A stretch of 64,000 nucleotides of DNA from Bdellovibrionales bacterium GWA1_52_35 (GTDB lineage: Bacteria; Bdellovibrionota; UBA1018): the NCBI GenBank assembly GCA_001769805.1, contig MEPO01000005.1, forward strand, positions 72,867 to 136,866, given 5' to 3'. The position numbers and the translations under genes were made by a program. The notes beneath the pieces are model-generated. The model was not told where the DNA came from. It did no database searches and saw only the letters and a program-made list of their open reading frames with translations. Below, one piece after another: positions 26,095 through 33,965 of the stretch. Position 1 is the stretch's first letter. Each line of letters begins with the position of its first letter.

Positions 26095-26654
26095 TACAGT
26101 TTGGCCTCGTACCGGATCTCAAGGATCTCGAGTTCCTCTTCGCCCTTTGGAGAACGGAAAGTGATCACATCACCCGATCGCGTGTGCAGGAGAGCTTTGG
26201 CAATGGGAGAAATCCAGCTCACATCGCCTTGGGCGACATTGGTTTCGTCAATCCCCACGATCCGGAATTTTCGTTTTCTCTCGTTTTCATCGCGCACAGT
26301 CACCGTCGCCCCAAACAACACTTCCTGTGAATTCTGAGTGGCGGGGTCCACGACGATCGCTTTTTCCAGGCGCTTGGTCAGAAACCGGATACGCCGGTCA
26401 ATTTCACGCAATCGGCGCTTGCCATAAATGTAGTCGCCGTTTTCCGAACGGTCCCCGTTGGAGGCTGCCCACGAAATTGTCTGAACCAAAGCAGGGCGTT
26501 CCTGATGCAGGAGCGTCTTCAACTCATCTTTGAGTCGCTGTGCGCCCGAAGGTGTGATGTAATTTTTGAGCCCGACAGGAATTCCTTCGTTTGGATTCTC
26601 TTCATCCGGAGCTTCCGCATCGTTATCAGATTCTTTTGTAAAAGCTTTGCTCAT
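26094..26654 (-). CDS. greB: Transcription elongation factor GreB
   Basis: Binds the RNA polymerase secondary channel and stimulates cleavage of backtracked transcripts. The 186 residues have the coiled-coil with ERPALVQTISWAASNGDRSENGDY (its acidic tip at GDRSENGDY), YGKRRLREIDRRIRFL, and the C-terminal FKBP-like domain ending SPIAKALLHTRSGD. The sequence is GreB rather than GreA in type. An acidic extension of about 35 residues precedes the domain. Coupled to the DUF523 gene. Confidence 0.92.
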   Translation of the reverse strand: MSKAFTKESDNDAEAPDEENPNEGIPVGLKNYITPSGAQRLKDELKTLLHQERPALVQTISWAASNGDRSENGDYIYGKRRLREIDRRIRFLTKRLEKAIVVDPATQNSQEVLFGATVTVRDENERKRKFRIVGIDETNVAQGDVSWISPIAKALLHTRSGDVITFRSPKGEEELEILEIRYEAKL

Positions 26655-26715
26655 GGTTATATTTTCGTCCGCCGTTCGGGCATTTTCCTCTTTTCCGTGT
26701 TAAAGTTCAATTCTC

Positions 26716-27933
26716 ATGATCGGCAACCTTGGCGAATCCCTCTCTGCCCTTAAAAACACGAATTACCGCCGCTACTTTATAGGACAGGCCGCTTCCGTCA
26801 CCGGGTCCTGGATGCAGTCCACCGTCCAAGCCTGGCTCGTTTACCGGTTGAGTCATTCCGGGGCCTGGCTGGGAATCATCACTTTTTGCCTGCAAATGCC
26901 GGCCTTCCTGCTCAGCCCGGTTGCGGGCGTCCTGGCAGACCACTCGGACCGGCGGCGAATCCTGATTTGGACTTCGGGCGTCGGCATGGCTCAGGCTTTC
27001 CTGCTGGCTTTCCTGGTTTTCACTAATTCAGTGCAGCTCTGGCACGTGGCGGTGCTCTCGGTCGTTCTCGGCTTGATGACTGCCTTTGATCTCACTACCC
27101 GGCATGCCTTCGCCGTCGATCTGGTTGGCAAAAAGCAGCTCCCCAGTGCCATCGCGTGCAATTCACTGATCATCAACAGTTCCAGAATCATTGGCCCGGC
27201 GTTGGCAGGAATTCTGATTACCTTCTTGAGTGAGGGCTGGTGCTTTCTCCTGAACGGCTTGAGCTATCTTGCCGTGATCGGGGGGCTCCTGCTGATCACT
27301 ATCCCGGAAGGCAGAAAGAAGTTGTTGCGAACGGGAACTCACCTCCAGGAGATCCGGGAAGCCCTGACGTACGTAAAAAAAAATCGCACTATCTCAGGAC
27401 TGCTTTGGACCTCGACATTCATGAGCTTTTTCGGCCTCGCCTTCGCAGTTCTACTCCCGGTTTTCGCCAAAGAGCAGCTACAGGGAGACGCTTCCACATT
27501 GGCCTGGCTGACGGGAGCCACGGGCGTGGGGGCTATCGTGGGGGCACTCGGCGGAATGTCTCACCCGAAGTTCGTGAGTCAGATTGAAGCCAGATTGCCG
27601 CTCGTCTTTATTTTGCTCGGAGCATCCTTGATTCTCCTGGGCCAATCGCATTTCCTGCCGCTCTCGATTTTCGCGGTTTTTGGGATCGGACTATTCCTCA
27701 TGGGAACGTTCCCGGCACTCAACAGTGCGATTCAGCAAAATGTGGATGATTTCCTCAGAGGACGTGTGCTGAGTCTGTATACGATGAGTTTTCTGGGAGC
27801 CGCTCCACTGGGTGGACTCCTGGCGGGCTGGGCTTCCGATCAGATCGGTGCCAGTCTCGTTCAGCTGGCCAGTGGTCTTGTTTTCATTGCTGCAAGCGCA
27901 GTGTTATTTGCTTTTAAGCGGATCAACGGATAA
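26716..27933 (+). CDS. MFS exporter (EntS-like)
   Basis: 405-residue inner-membrane major facilitator with about twelve hydrophobic segments. It begins NYRRYFIGQAASVTGSWMQ, carries the loop 2-3 signature GVLADHSDRRRILI and a glycine-rich second half (TGATGVGAIVGALGG). The start region and loop motif match the EntS/MdfA-like efflux branch (MFS_3). The substrate cannot be read from sequence. It is divergent from greB and 10 bases ahead of hldD, so the two may share a transcript, though no functional link is evident. Confidence 0.88.
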   Translation: MIGNLGESLSALKNTNYRRYFIGQAASVTGSWMQSTVQAWLVYRLSHSGAWLGIITFCLQMPAFLLSPVAGVLADHSDRRRILIWTSGVGMAQAFLLAFLVFTNSVQLWHVAVLSVVLGLMTAFDLTTRHAFAVDLVGKKQLPSAIACNSLIINSSRIIGPALAGILITFLSEGWCFLLNGLSYLAVIGGLLLITIPEGRKKLLRTGTHLQEIREALTYVKKNRTISGLLWTSTFMSFFGLAFAVLLPVFAKEQLQGDASTLAWLTGATGVGAIVGALGGMSHPKFVSQIEARLPLVFILLGASLILLGQSHFLPLSIFAVFGIGLFLMGTFPALNSAIQQNVDDFLRGRVLSLYTMSFLGAAPLGGLLAGWASDQIGASLVQLASGLVFIAASAVLFAFKRING

Positions 27934-27943
27934 AATTTCACCC

Positions 27944-28918
27944 ATGCCCATATCAGGTCCTTACCTTGTCACAGGCGCAGCCGGATTCATCGGATTCCGA
28001 TTCATTGAATCCTGTAAAATCAAAGGCATTCCGGTCATCTCCGTCGACAAGCTCCGAAATTTCACGGCTCGTCCGGAACACCTGGGAACGGATTTTGGCA
28101 CTATCGTTGACCGCGAGGAACTCTGGAGCTGGCTGAACCAGACGAATCCCCCGATTTCGACGATCATCCATCTGGGCGCCTGCACGAATACCACTGAGAT
28201 GAATGAAGAACTCCTTCGACGCATGAATCTCGAATATTCCCAAAAACTGTGGGAATACGCCGCCACCCACCGCATTCCATTTGTTTACGCCAGCAGTGCC
28301 GCAACTTATGGCGATGGTTCGCTCGGATACGACGACAAGGAAAATCTGATCGCCCAGCTCAAACCCCTGAACCCCTATGGGGAGAGCAAGCGGTTGTTTG
28401 ATCTCTGGGCTCTGGACCAGGAGCACCTCAGCAAAGCTCCCCCAACCTGGGCGGGGTTCAAGTTCTTCAACGTTTACGGTTACGGAGAGCGCCACAAAAA
28501 CAAAATGGCCAGCGTGATCCTGCATGCCTATGACCAGATTCTTTCGACCGGGAAAGTGAGTCTTTTCAAGAGTCATAAAGATGGAATTGCCGATGGTCAC
28601 CAGAAGCGGGACTTTGTTTCGGTCGAAGACACGGTTCAGGTTCTTCATATGGCACTGGAGCGACCGATTCTCAGAGGTATCTTCAATCTCGGTACGGGAC
28701 AGGCCCGCACCTTTCTTGACCTGGTTCACGCTGTATTCAAAGCCATGAACCGCCCTGCGGAAATTGAGTTCATCGATACGCCCGTGGAACTGCGAAGCAG
28801 GTATCAGTATTTCACCGAAGCCAAGATGGATCGGCTCCGCAAAGAGGGCTGTAAAATCCAGTTTCAGTCCCTAGAAGAGGGTGTCTCCGCCTATATCAAG
28901 CGACTTGTAGCGCGTTAA
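27944..28918 (+). CDS. hldD: ADP-L-glycero-D-manno-heptose 6-epimerase
   Basis: Epimerises ADP-D,D-heptose to the L,D form for the LPS inner core. From the ATG at 27944 the protein has 324 residues: NAD(P)-binding GAAGFIG near the start (11-17), the ASSAATYG serine segment and YGESK catalytic Tyr145/Lys149. Next come FFNVYGYGERHKNKMASVI and the C-terminal sugar-binding part. Reading further upstream would run into the MFS gene and is unlikely. Other heptose genes are not in this window. Confidence 0.93.
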   Translation: MPISGPYLVTGAAGFIGFRFIESCKIKGIPVISVDKLRNFTARPEHLGTDFGTIVDREELWSWLNQTNPPISTIIHLGACTNTTEMNEELLRRMNLEYSQKLWEYAATHRIPFVYASSAATYGDGSLGYDDKENLIAQLKPLNPYGESKRLFDLWALDQEHLSKAPPTWAGFKFFNVYGYGERHKNKMASVILHAYDQILSTGKVSLFKSHKDGIADGHQKRDFVSVEDTVQVLHMALERPILRGIFNLGTGQARTFLDLVHAVFKAMNRPAEIEFIDTPVELRSRYQYFTEAKMDRLRKEGCKIQFQSLEEGVSAYIKRLVAR

Positions 28919-29069
28919 GCCCGGGTTTTCAGGTTGAAAAAGCCGATTTTTTCGGATACTTGAATGGACGAACCGACCGCCCGCGGTATTTTATTCGAGA
29001 GAAAGCACTCACCTGCTCTCTCCGAGCTTCCGCAAGCCATGGCGTATGTCGGTGATCAAGGAGAATTCA

Positions 29070-29351
29070 ATGGCAAATACCCGTCAATCCACCAAACGCG
29101 CCAAACAGGCCAATAAACGCAACCTGAACAACCAGACCGTCCGCAGCGCAGCCCGCTCTGCTTTGACTGCGGCTGTGAACACGTTGAAAACCAAGGATGT
29201 TGAGAAGACTAAAGCGGCCTATCTGGCTGCTGTAAAAACTCTCAGCAAAGCAGCAAGCAAAGGCGCCATGCCCAAGGCCCGCGCTGCACGCAAAATCAGC
29301 CGGCTTACTTTGCTGGCCAAGAAGATGCTGCCTGCTTCCGTTCAGAAGTAA
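29070..29351 (+). CDS. rpsT: 30S ribosomal protein S20
   Basis: Primary 16S rRNA-binding protein of the small subunit. It is 93 residues, lysine- and alanine-rich, beginning MANTRQSTKRAKQANKRN with the typical helical hairpin content. The ATG at 29070 has an AAGGAG six bases upstream; an upstream ATG at 29046 would add eight residues that do not belong to the family. The 150-base leader from 28919 could hold an autoregulatory structure, but I see no clear fold or terminator there. Confidence 0.96.
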   Translation: MANTRQSTKRAKQANKRNLNNQTVRSAARSALTAAVNTLKTKDVEKTKAAYLAAVKTLSKAASKGAMPKARAARKISRLTLLAKKMLPASVQK

Positions 29352-29394
29352 TCCAAATTCAAACAAACCCCTGGTGCTTCGCCGGATCGGCTTT

Positions 29395-30375
29395 TCAGCG
29401 GCAAAACCTCATCACGAGGCTGTCCCAGGAACCAAGAGGCATCAGGGGTGTTTGCTTAAGCTCATAATCCAAAGTAGTCAGCGCCTCCTGAAGTTCCAAG
29501 GCTTCCGGCAATGTCCATTTCCGACACCAGCGCTTGAGCTTTTCTGCCGCATGCGGATTCAATCTCAGCGCACCGCGACCGCCCAATTCATTTTCGGTCA
29601 AAAGCAAGAGCAAATGCCGGACATTCCAGGCCAACAGGCCCACCAGCGGCAGGGATTCGTCTTGCTGATCCGCAAAATTTTCGATGCATGCCAAGGCGAT
29701 TTTAAGCTCCCGCGAAAAAAGAGCGTCCACAAACTCTTCGGCCCCGCCGCCCACCCTGCCCGGCTGAATCAGATTTTCGGTTGAAGCACCCGCCAGAAAC
29801 TGCTTTTCCAGTTCCAGGTCCACGATATCCAGGGACCAGGGGTCCAGGGCCGCAAGCCGGATGCTTGTAGCGGGATCGATGCTCACGTTTCGCGATTTGG
29901 CCAGATACGCGATCCAGGGCTCGCGGTCCGCTTCCAGAATTTCCTCGCAGGGAACAACCGCCGCCTTATCCAGGAGTATTTTTGAAAATTTTTTCCGGCC
30001 ATCGAGATCTTTGGACAGGAACACGCAAACATAAGCCAGCTGATCCAAGGTCGTCCGCACGGTGCAAAGTTCCGCCAGCACATCCGGGTTCCGAAGCGCA
30101 TGAGCGTCTTTGATGATGATCAGACGCGTGCCGCCGCCCAGTGAGGGACTCAGCGCTGCATCCATGATTATCTCAGCCGGGATCTCGGAGGCGTCCAGTG
30201 TTTCTTCCGCGAAGCCAAGCCCCGCCAGGTTCGTCCCGCTGCCCACCACTGCTTTGCGAAGGCGCTTGAGCAGCTCGCGCGATTTCATGCGTTCCTGCCC
30301 GTAAAGCCAGTAAACCGGCCAGAAAAGTCCCTGTTCAATTTCACGCTGAATGATTTTAGGTTCAAGCCGTGGCAT
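29395..30375 (-). CDS. holA: DNA polymerase III delta subunit
   Basis: Clamp-loader subunit that opens the beta sliding clamp. From the ATG at 30375 (GAGGTG site six bases before) it is 326 residues starting MPRLEPKIIQREIEQG. PVYWLYGQERMKSRELLKRLR marks the N-terminal AAA+-like domain, ALRNPDVLAELCTVRTTL and VFLSKDLDGRKKFSKIL follow, and the C-terminal collar contains the typical LVGLLAWNVRHLLLL. It follows lptE by eight bases, the same order as in E. coli. Convergent with rpsT, with only 43 bases between the stops. Confidence 0.92.
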   Translation of the reverse strand: MPRLEPKIIQREIEQGLFWPVYWLYGQERMKSRELLKRLRKAVVGSGTNLAGLGFAEETLDASEIPAEIIMDAALSPSLGGGTRLIIIKDAHALRNPDVLAELCTVRTTLDQLAYVCVFLSKDLDGRKKFSKILLDKAAVVPCEEILEADREPWIAYLAKSRNVSIDPATSIRLAALDPWSLDIVDLELEKQFLAGASTENLIQPGRVGGGAEEFVDALFSRELKIALACIENFADQQDESLPLVGLLAWNVRHLLLLLTENELGGRGALRLNPHAAEKLKRWCRKWTLPEALELQEALTTLDYELKQTPLMPLGSWDSLVMRFCR

Positions 30376-30383
30376 CACTCACC

Positions 30384-30989
30384 TCAGAACATCGCCAGCA
30401 TGGATTCATGAAGATCCAGCATCATTGACCCGGCCAAATCGCCTAAAGCACGATCAAATTCACTCTCGTTGATCAACGAGGAAGTGGTACCGGGGACATC
30501 CAGCTGAATAGCCGCAGGATAGGATTTGGTGCGGCTAAATGATGAACTCCAGACCGTGGCACGTTGGCCCGGAGGCACATTCCGGCGCACCAGACTGAAT
30601 GAACAATTCAGCGTCGCCACATAAATCGTACCGACCACGATCTTATCATCAGCAAAGACATTACCCGGCTGAAGGGAGGTCATATTCGTTGACCCGGAAA
30701 TCGCGGCGAAAGCGGTTACGATACTACCGATCAGGATCGCATCGGCTTCTTCGGGCAGTTTGACGATTGACACCCGTCTGCCTGCGACGAGCGTCCTGAT
30801 GAGAGCATTATAGACCACATGTTCAACCCCGGCCTTGAAAGTGCTGTTTTTCATAGGCTGAACATAAATTCTGCGGATATTTTCTTTTTCTAGGAGTTCG
30901 TTGCGCGAGCCTTGCAGGGTATAACCGCAGCCCTGAAATAAAAAACTTGAAACCAGACCGAGGGTTATGCCGAAGATGATTTTACTCAC
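30384..30989 (-). CDS. lptE: LPS-assembly lipoprotein LptE
   Basis: Outer-membrane lipoprotein that plugs and assembles the LptD LPS translocon. The 201 residues have a signal peptide with lipobox FQGC (Cys21), followed by GYTLQGS, the usual start of mature LptE. IRRIYVQPMKNSTFKAGVEHVVYNALI and a middle beta-rich part follow. Pairing with holA supports the call. An unusually late segment (SSLINESEFDRALGDLAGSMM) is helical. Confidence 0.87.
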   Translation of the reverse strand: MSKIIFGITLGLVSSFLFQGCGYTLQGSRNELLEKENIRRIYVQPMKNSTFKAGVEHVVYNALIRTLVAGRRVSIVKLPEEADAILIGSIVTAFAAISGSTNMTSLQPGNVFADDKIVVGTIYVATLNCSFSLVRRNVPPGQRATVWSSSFSRTKSYPAAIQLDVPGTTSSLINESEFDRALGDLAGSMMLDLHESMLAMF

Positions 30990-31067
30990 GATATCCTAGT
31001 CCTACTCGAAGCCGTGATAATTGGGAAGTGTGTACAAAAATTCCTCCAACCCTGCTAAGCTACGGCC

Positions 31068-31391
31068 GTGGGCTTCCTAAAACTGACAGAAATCCTGGCA
31101 AGACTTCAAAAGCAATACCCGCCTCTGGGCAACCGGGTGAAGGAAGCCAAATCCCTCATTCAGTGGGAGGAAATCGTCGGGCCCAATATTGCCAAGCATT
31201 CCAAGGCAATCCGGGTCGAAAACGGAATTCTGCGCGTGGAAGTGGATCACCCAATCTGGAAATCAGAACTCCATCATCGCAAGCACCAGATACTGGAACG
31301 CCTCAACACGCCTGTGATCGGAGCGGCTGCGAATCAAATCCTGATCCGGGATATCTTTTTCGCGGATTCCCGACCTGGAGCCCGCTCCTAG
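31068..31391 (+). CDS. DUF721 (DciA-like) protein
   Basis: A 107-residue protein with the DUF721 pattern: LIQWEEIVGPNIAKHSKAIRVENGILRVEVDHPIWKSEL and a KHQILERLN helix. DciA proteins help load the replicative helicase DnaB in bacteria that lack DnaC. This one is short and lacks the C-terminal tail, so it may be a minimal form. The start is GTG at 31068. Its stop overlaps the stop of the convergent GYF-like gene by four bases. Confidence 0.75.
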   Translation: MGFLKLTEILARLQKQYPPLGNRVKEAKSLIQWEEIVGPNIAKHSKAIRVENGILRVEVDHPIWKSELHHRKHQILERLNTPVIGAAANQILIRDIFFADSRPGARS

Positions 31392-31948
31392 TCCAGATAC
31401 GTCCAGAAGATCCGCGCAACTCCCGCCAGTGTGACGATCAGGAGAATTGTTTTAAAAGTCGCTACTCTTGCGTTGATTTTGGGTTCCCGGCTGCCCACGA
31501 CTTCCGGTGCCGAGCGCCGAATCTTCTCACCTTCTTTTCTGACTGAATCACGGTTGTTCTGAAAAAGAACTCGAGAAGGCACCTGCGTCGTTTCGGGCGA
31601 AGGCTCCTGGTGCTTGGAATTGGTGACGATCCCGGTCCGATCCGGGTCAAAGCCTCCCGACGGTTCCATGAGTTCGGGGAAAGCCGGATGGGAACGGGTT
31701 TGGGTCTGCGTGATTTCTTCCTCGTCTCCGGAACTCGGCAGTCGTGGAGCATGGATTCCCAACTGGCCGAAAACCTCTGGCTCCTCGTGGAGATAAAACC
31801 AATAGGCGCCGGCCTTGCAAACTTCATCCTGAGGTCCCAGCCGTCCGTTATTGATCAGCTCCAAAACCTGCTCTTTGGGAACCGGGCCTGCGATGACATT
31901 CTTTTGCGTTCGGATCAGCCACTGGTCTTGGGCTTGGACAGTCGTCAT
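31388..31948 (-). CDS. GYF_2-domain protein with C-terminal membrane anchor
   Basis: 186 residues. Residues 8-58 resemble the GYF_2/DUF4339 fold (QWLIRTQKNVIAGPVPKEQV, LGPQDEVCKAGAYWFYL), a small protein-interaction module. A polar, Pro/Ser/Thr-rich linker follows, then a single hydrophobic segment at about 165-183 (FKTILLIVTLAGVARIFWTYL) at the very C-terminus, the layout of a tail-anchored inner-membrane protein. Two more copies of this domain occur in the PilZ protein at 40528. It is followed by the MlaF-like gene on the minus strand upstream. Confidence 0.7.
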   Translation of the reverse strand: MTTVQAQDQWLIRTQKNVIAGPVPKEQVLELINNGRLGPQDEVCKAGAYWFYLHEEPEVFGQLGIHAPRLPSSGDEEEITQTQTRSHPAFPELMEPSGGFDPDRTGIVTNSKHQEPSPETTQVPSRVLFQNNRDSVRKEGEKIRRSAPEVVGSREPKINARVATFKTILLIVTLAGVARIFWTYLD

Positions 31949-31967
31949 ACGTAACCTCTAATTCAAT

Positions 31968-32747
31968 CTAAACCTGAAAAGCATCAATAACACGGCGCTC
32001 TGCGTCTAAAAACCCCCGGATCGCCGGGTGTTCGGAATTTCTGAAATCATGAGGAACGCCCCAGAAAACGATTTCCCCTTTGTGAAGGAACGCAATTTGA
32101 TCGGCCAAAAGCAGCGCGGAGGGAATATCGTGACTGATCACAATTGAAGTCAGGCGAAGCTCGCGCTTGAGCGTCGCAATGAGCTCATCCACAGTTGTAC
32201 GGGTCACGGGATCAAGACCGGTGGTGGGTTCGTCATAAAGAAGTATTGCAGGTTCCCGGATGATTCCGCGGGCCAGGCCCACTCTTTTGCGCATACCTCC
32301 GGATAATTCATTGGGGAATTTATCATAGCCCCCCGGCATCCCAAGGAGGGTCAAGGTGTGGGTTACCTTTTTCTCGATCTCCGCTTCACTCATCTTCGTA
32401 TGTTCACGCAGGGGGAAAGCGACATTGTCAAAAACCGTCATGTCATCAAATAATGCGGAATTCTGGAAAAGCATTCCAAAGACCAAACGATGCTGGGCCA
32501 GTTCCCGACCTTTGAGACTGGCCATATTTTTGCCGGCCACCCAGACGTTTCCCGAATCAGGACGGAGAAGGCCGAGGATGTGCTTGATCATCACGGATTT
32601 GCCGGCACCCGAGGAACCAAGAATGTAGGTCAGTTTGCCGACTGGAAAATCAATGGAGACACCGTTCAGAACTTTGTCCCGTCCACCCCGGAAGGCCTTA
32701 AAGATATTCTCTACTCTGACGGAACCCCGGTCGTGCTTTTCAGTCAT
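31968..32747 (-). CDS. ABC transporter ATPase, MlaF-like
   Basis: 259 residues with Walker A GSSGAGKS, Q-loop QNSALFDD, signature LSGGMRKR, Walker B ILLYDEP and switch ISHDIPS. The LSGGMRKRVGLAR and DEPTTGLDPVT stretch and the FGMLFQNSALFD motif are those of MlaF/Ttg2A, the ATPase of retrograde phospholipid transport. No MlaE permease or MCE-domain gene adjoins it, so its partners must lie elsewhere. It overlaps alr by eight bases. Confidence 0.85.
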   Translation of the reverse strand: MTEKHDRGSVRVENIFKAFRGGRDKVLNGVSIDFPVGKLTYILGSSGAGKSVMIKHILGLLRPDSGNVWVAGKNMASLKGRELAQHRLVFGMLFQNSALFDDMTVFDNVAFPLREHTKMSEAEIEKKVTHTLTLLGMPGGYDKFPNELSGGMRKRVGLARGIIREPAILLYDEPTTGLDPVTRTTVDELIATLKRELRLTSIVISHDIPSALLLADQIAFLHKGEIVFWGVPHDFRNSEHPAIRGFLDAERRVIDAFQV

Positions 32748-33927
32748 ATATCCTTTGTACCCGGGCTGAGAGAGAAGTCAAAAGTTCATATGGAATCGTA
32801 CCGGCAGCGCGGGCTTGCGCCCAGATATCCACGTGTGGCCCGATGATTTCCGCCCACTCCCCGATCTGCGTCCGTTCCGTGGCCCGAACCGTGGCCATAT
32901 CCATGCTGACCACACCCAAGAATCGCGAGGCAATACCGCTCAACCAGACATGCCCGCCGCCTCCCGCGGAATTCCCCTGTCCCGTTCTGATTCCACTTAA
33001 GGAACGGTGAATACCATCAGCGTATCCCCCAGCCAGAATTGCCACATGAACAGCTTCTTTGCCCGAAACCGTGAAAGTCCCGCCGTACCCTGTGCTCTCA
33101 CCTCTTTTGAGGCGGTTCACAGCAACCACTCCTGCCTGGAGCGCCATCACGGGCTGAAGACCTCGCTCCGGAGCGCCATCCCAGGGCACAACACCGTAGA
33201 GCGAAATTCCCGGTCGCACGACATCTGTAAGACCTTTCAGTCCCCAGACTTTCTGGTTCCAGATCCCGCCACTTGCAGCGAGATGAAAATGCGCCGCCGG
33301 GCAAGCCGAAGAAAACTCGGCTCGCAAGGCCAGGAATTTTTCGCGTTGAAGCTGGCTCAGGCGGAATGAGGGCTCGTCAGGTGCAGCTAGATGACTCAAA
33401 ACACCTGAGGGATGACTGACGGCAGTCTGTCTGCGCAAAGAGCGGGCAATCACTGGAGCCAGTCCCATCGGGATCCCAAGCCGGTTCATCCCTGTATTGA
33501 ACTTGAGTTCATAACTGATCCGGTCAGCCCAGCCGCCTTTAAAGAACCCATACCAGTCCTGTTCCGTCGCAATGACCGCAGTTAACCCATTCCGTTCACA
33601 GTACTGACCCTTTTCCTCAGACCAGGGGAGAACACCCGATAAAACGACGATTTTCGTCCGCCTGCCGCGACTCCCCAGCGAGGTACGCAACTCGCCGGCC
33701 TCCTCAAAACTCGCAACACCGAAGCCATAAAGTTTCGGTAGTCCCAAAAGCTGCCGGGCCACCCAGGTAGCTCCGTGACCGTAGGCATTGGCCTTGATCA
33801 TCGGCAAAATACTCTGCTCGGGAACGAGAGAGGAAATGGCGCGATAGTTCGAATGGAGTGCAGCGGCGCTGAACCGCGCTACGACTCGCGCAAACGGAAA
33901 CTGCTGGGAAAACCTCTTTTCACGCAT
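32740..33927 (-). CDS. alr: Alanine racemase
   Basis: PLP enzyme making D-alanine for peptidoglycan. The 395 residues show the PLP lysine Lys45 in MIKANAYGHGA, the barrel domain, and the C-terminal beta domain with the GYADGIHR catalytic tyrosine and MDMATVRAT. Some extra loops (for example STGYGGTFTVSGK to GGYADG) are normal. Its stop lies within the mlaF-like start. It is divergent from nadB with only 38 bases between the assigned start codons. Confidence 0.94.
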   Translation of the reverse strand: MREKRFSQQFPFARVVARFSAAALHSNYRAISSLVPEQSILPMIKANAYGHGATWVARQLLGLPKLYGFGVASFEEAGELRTSLGSRGRRTKIVVLSGVLPWSEEKGQYCERNGLTAVIATEQDWYGFFKGGWADRISYELKFNTGMNRLGIPMGLAPVIARSLRRQTAVSHPSGVLSHLAAPDEPSFRLSQLQREKFLALRAEFSSACPAAHFHLAASGGIWNQKVWGLKGLTDVVRPGISLYGVVPWDGAPERGLQPVMALQAGVVAVNRLKRGESTGYGGTFTVSGKEAVHVAILAGGYADGIHRSLSGIRTGQGNSAGGGGHVWLSGIASRFLGVVSMDMATVRATERTQIGEWAEIIGPHVDIWAQARAAGTIPYELLTSLSARVQRIYD

Positions 33928-33965
33928 CTTTGATTAAGATACTAACACAGGTGGAAAATTTTGAA

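Noticed and set aside
15345..29018. 15-base match AGCACTCACCTGCTC upstream of the tRNA gene (15345-15359) and of rpsT (29004-29018)
   Set aside because: Several 15-base repeats are expected by chance in 64 kb, and there is no shared position relative to a promoter.
28919..29069. Promoter or riboswitch upstream of rpsT
   Set aside because: Candidate -35 and -10 hexamers have poor spacing and no conserved fold was recognisable.
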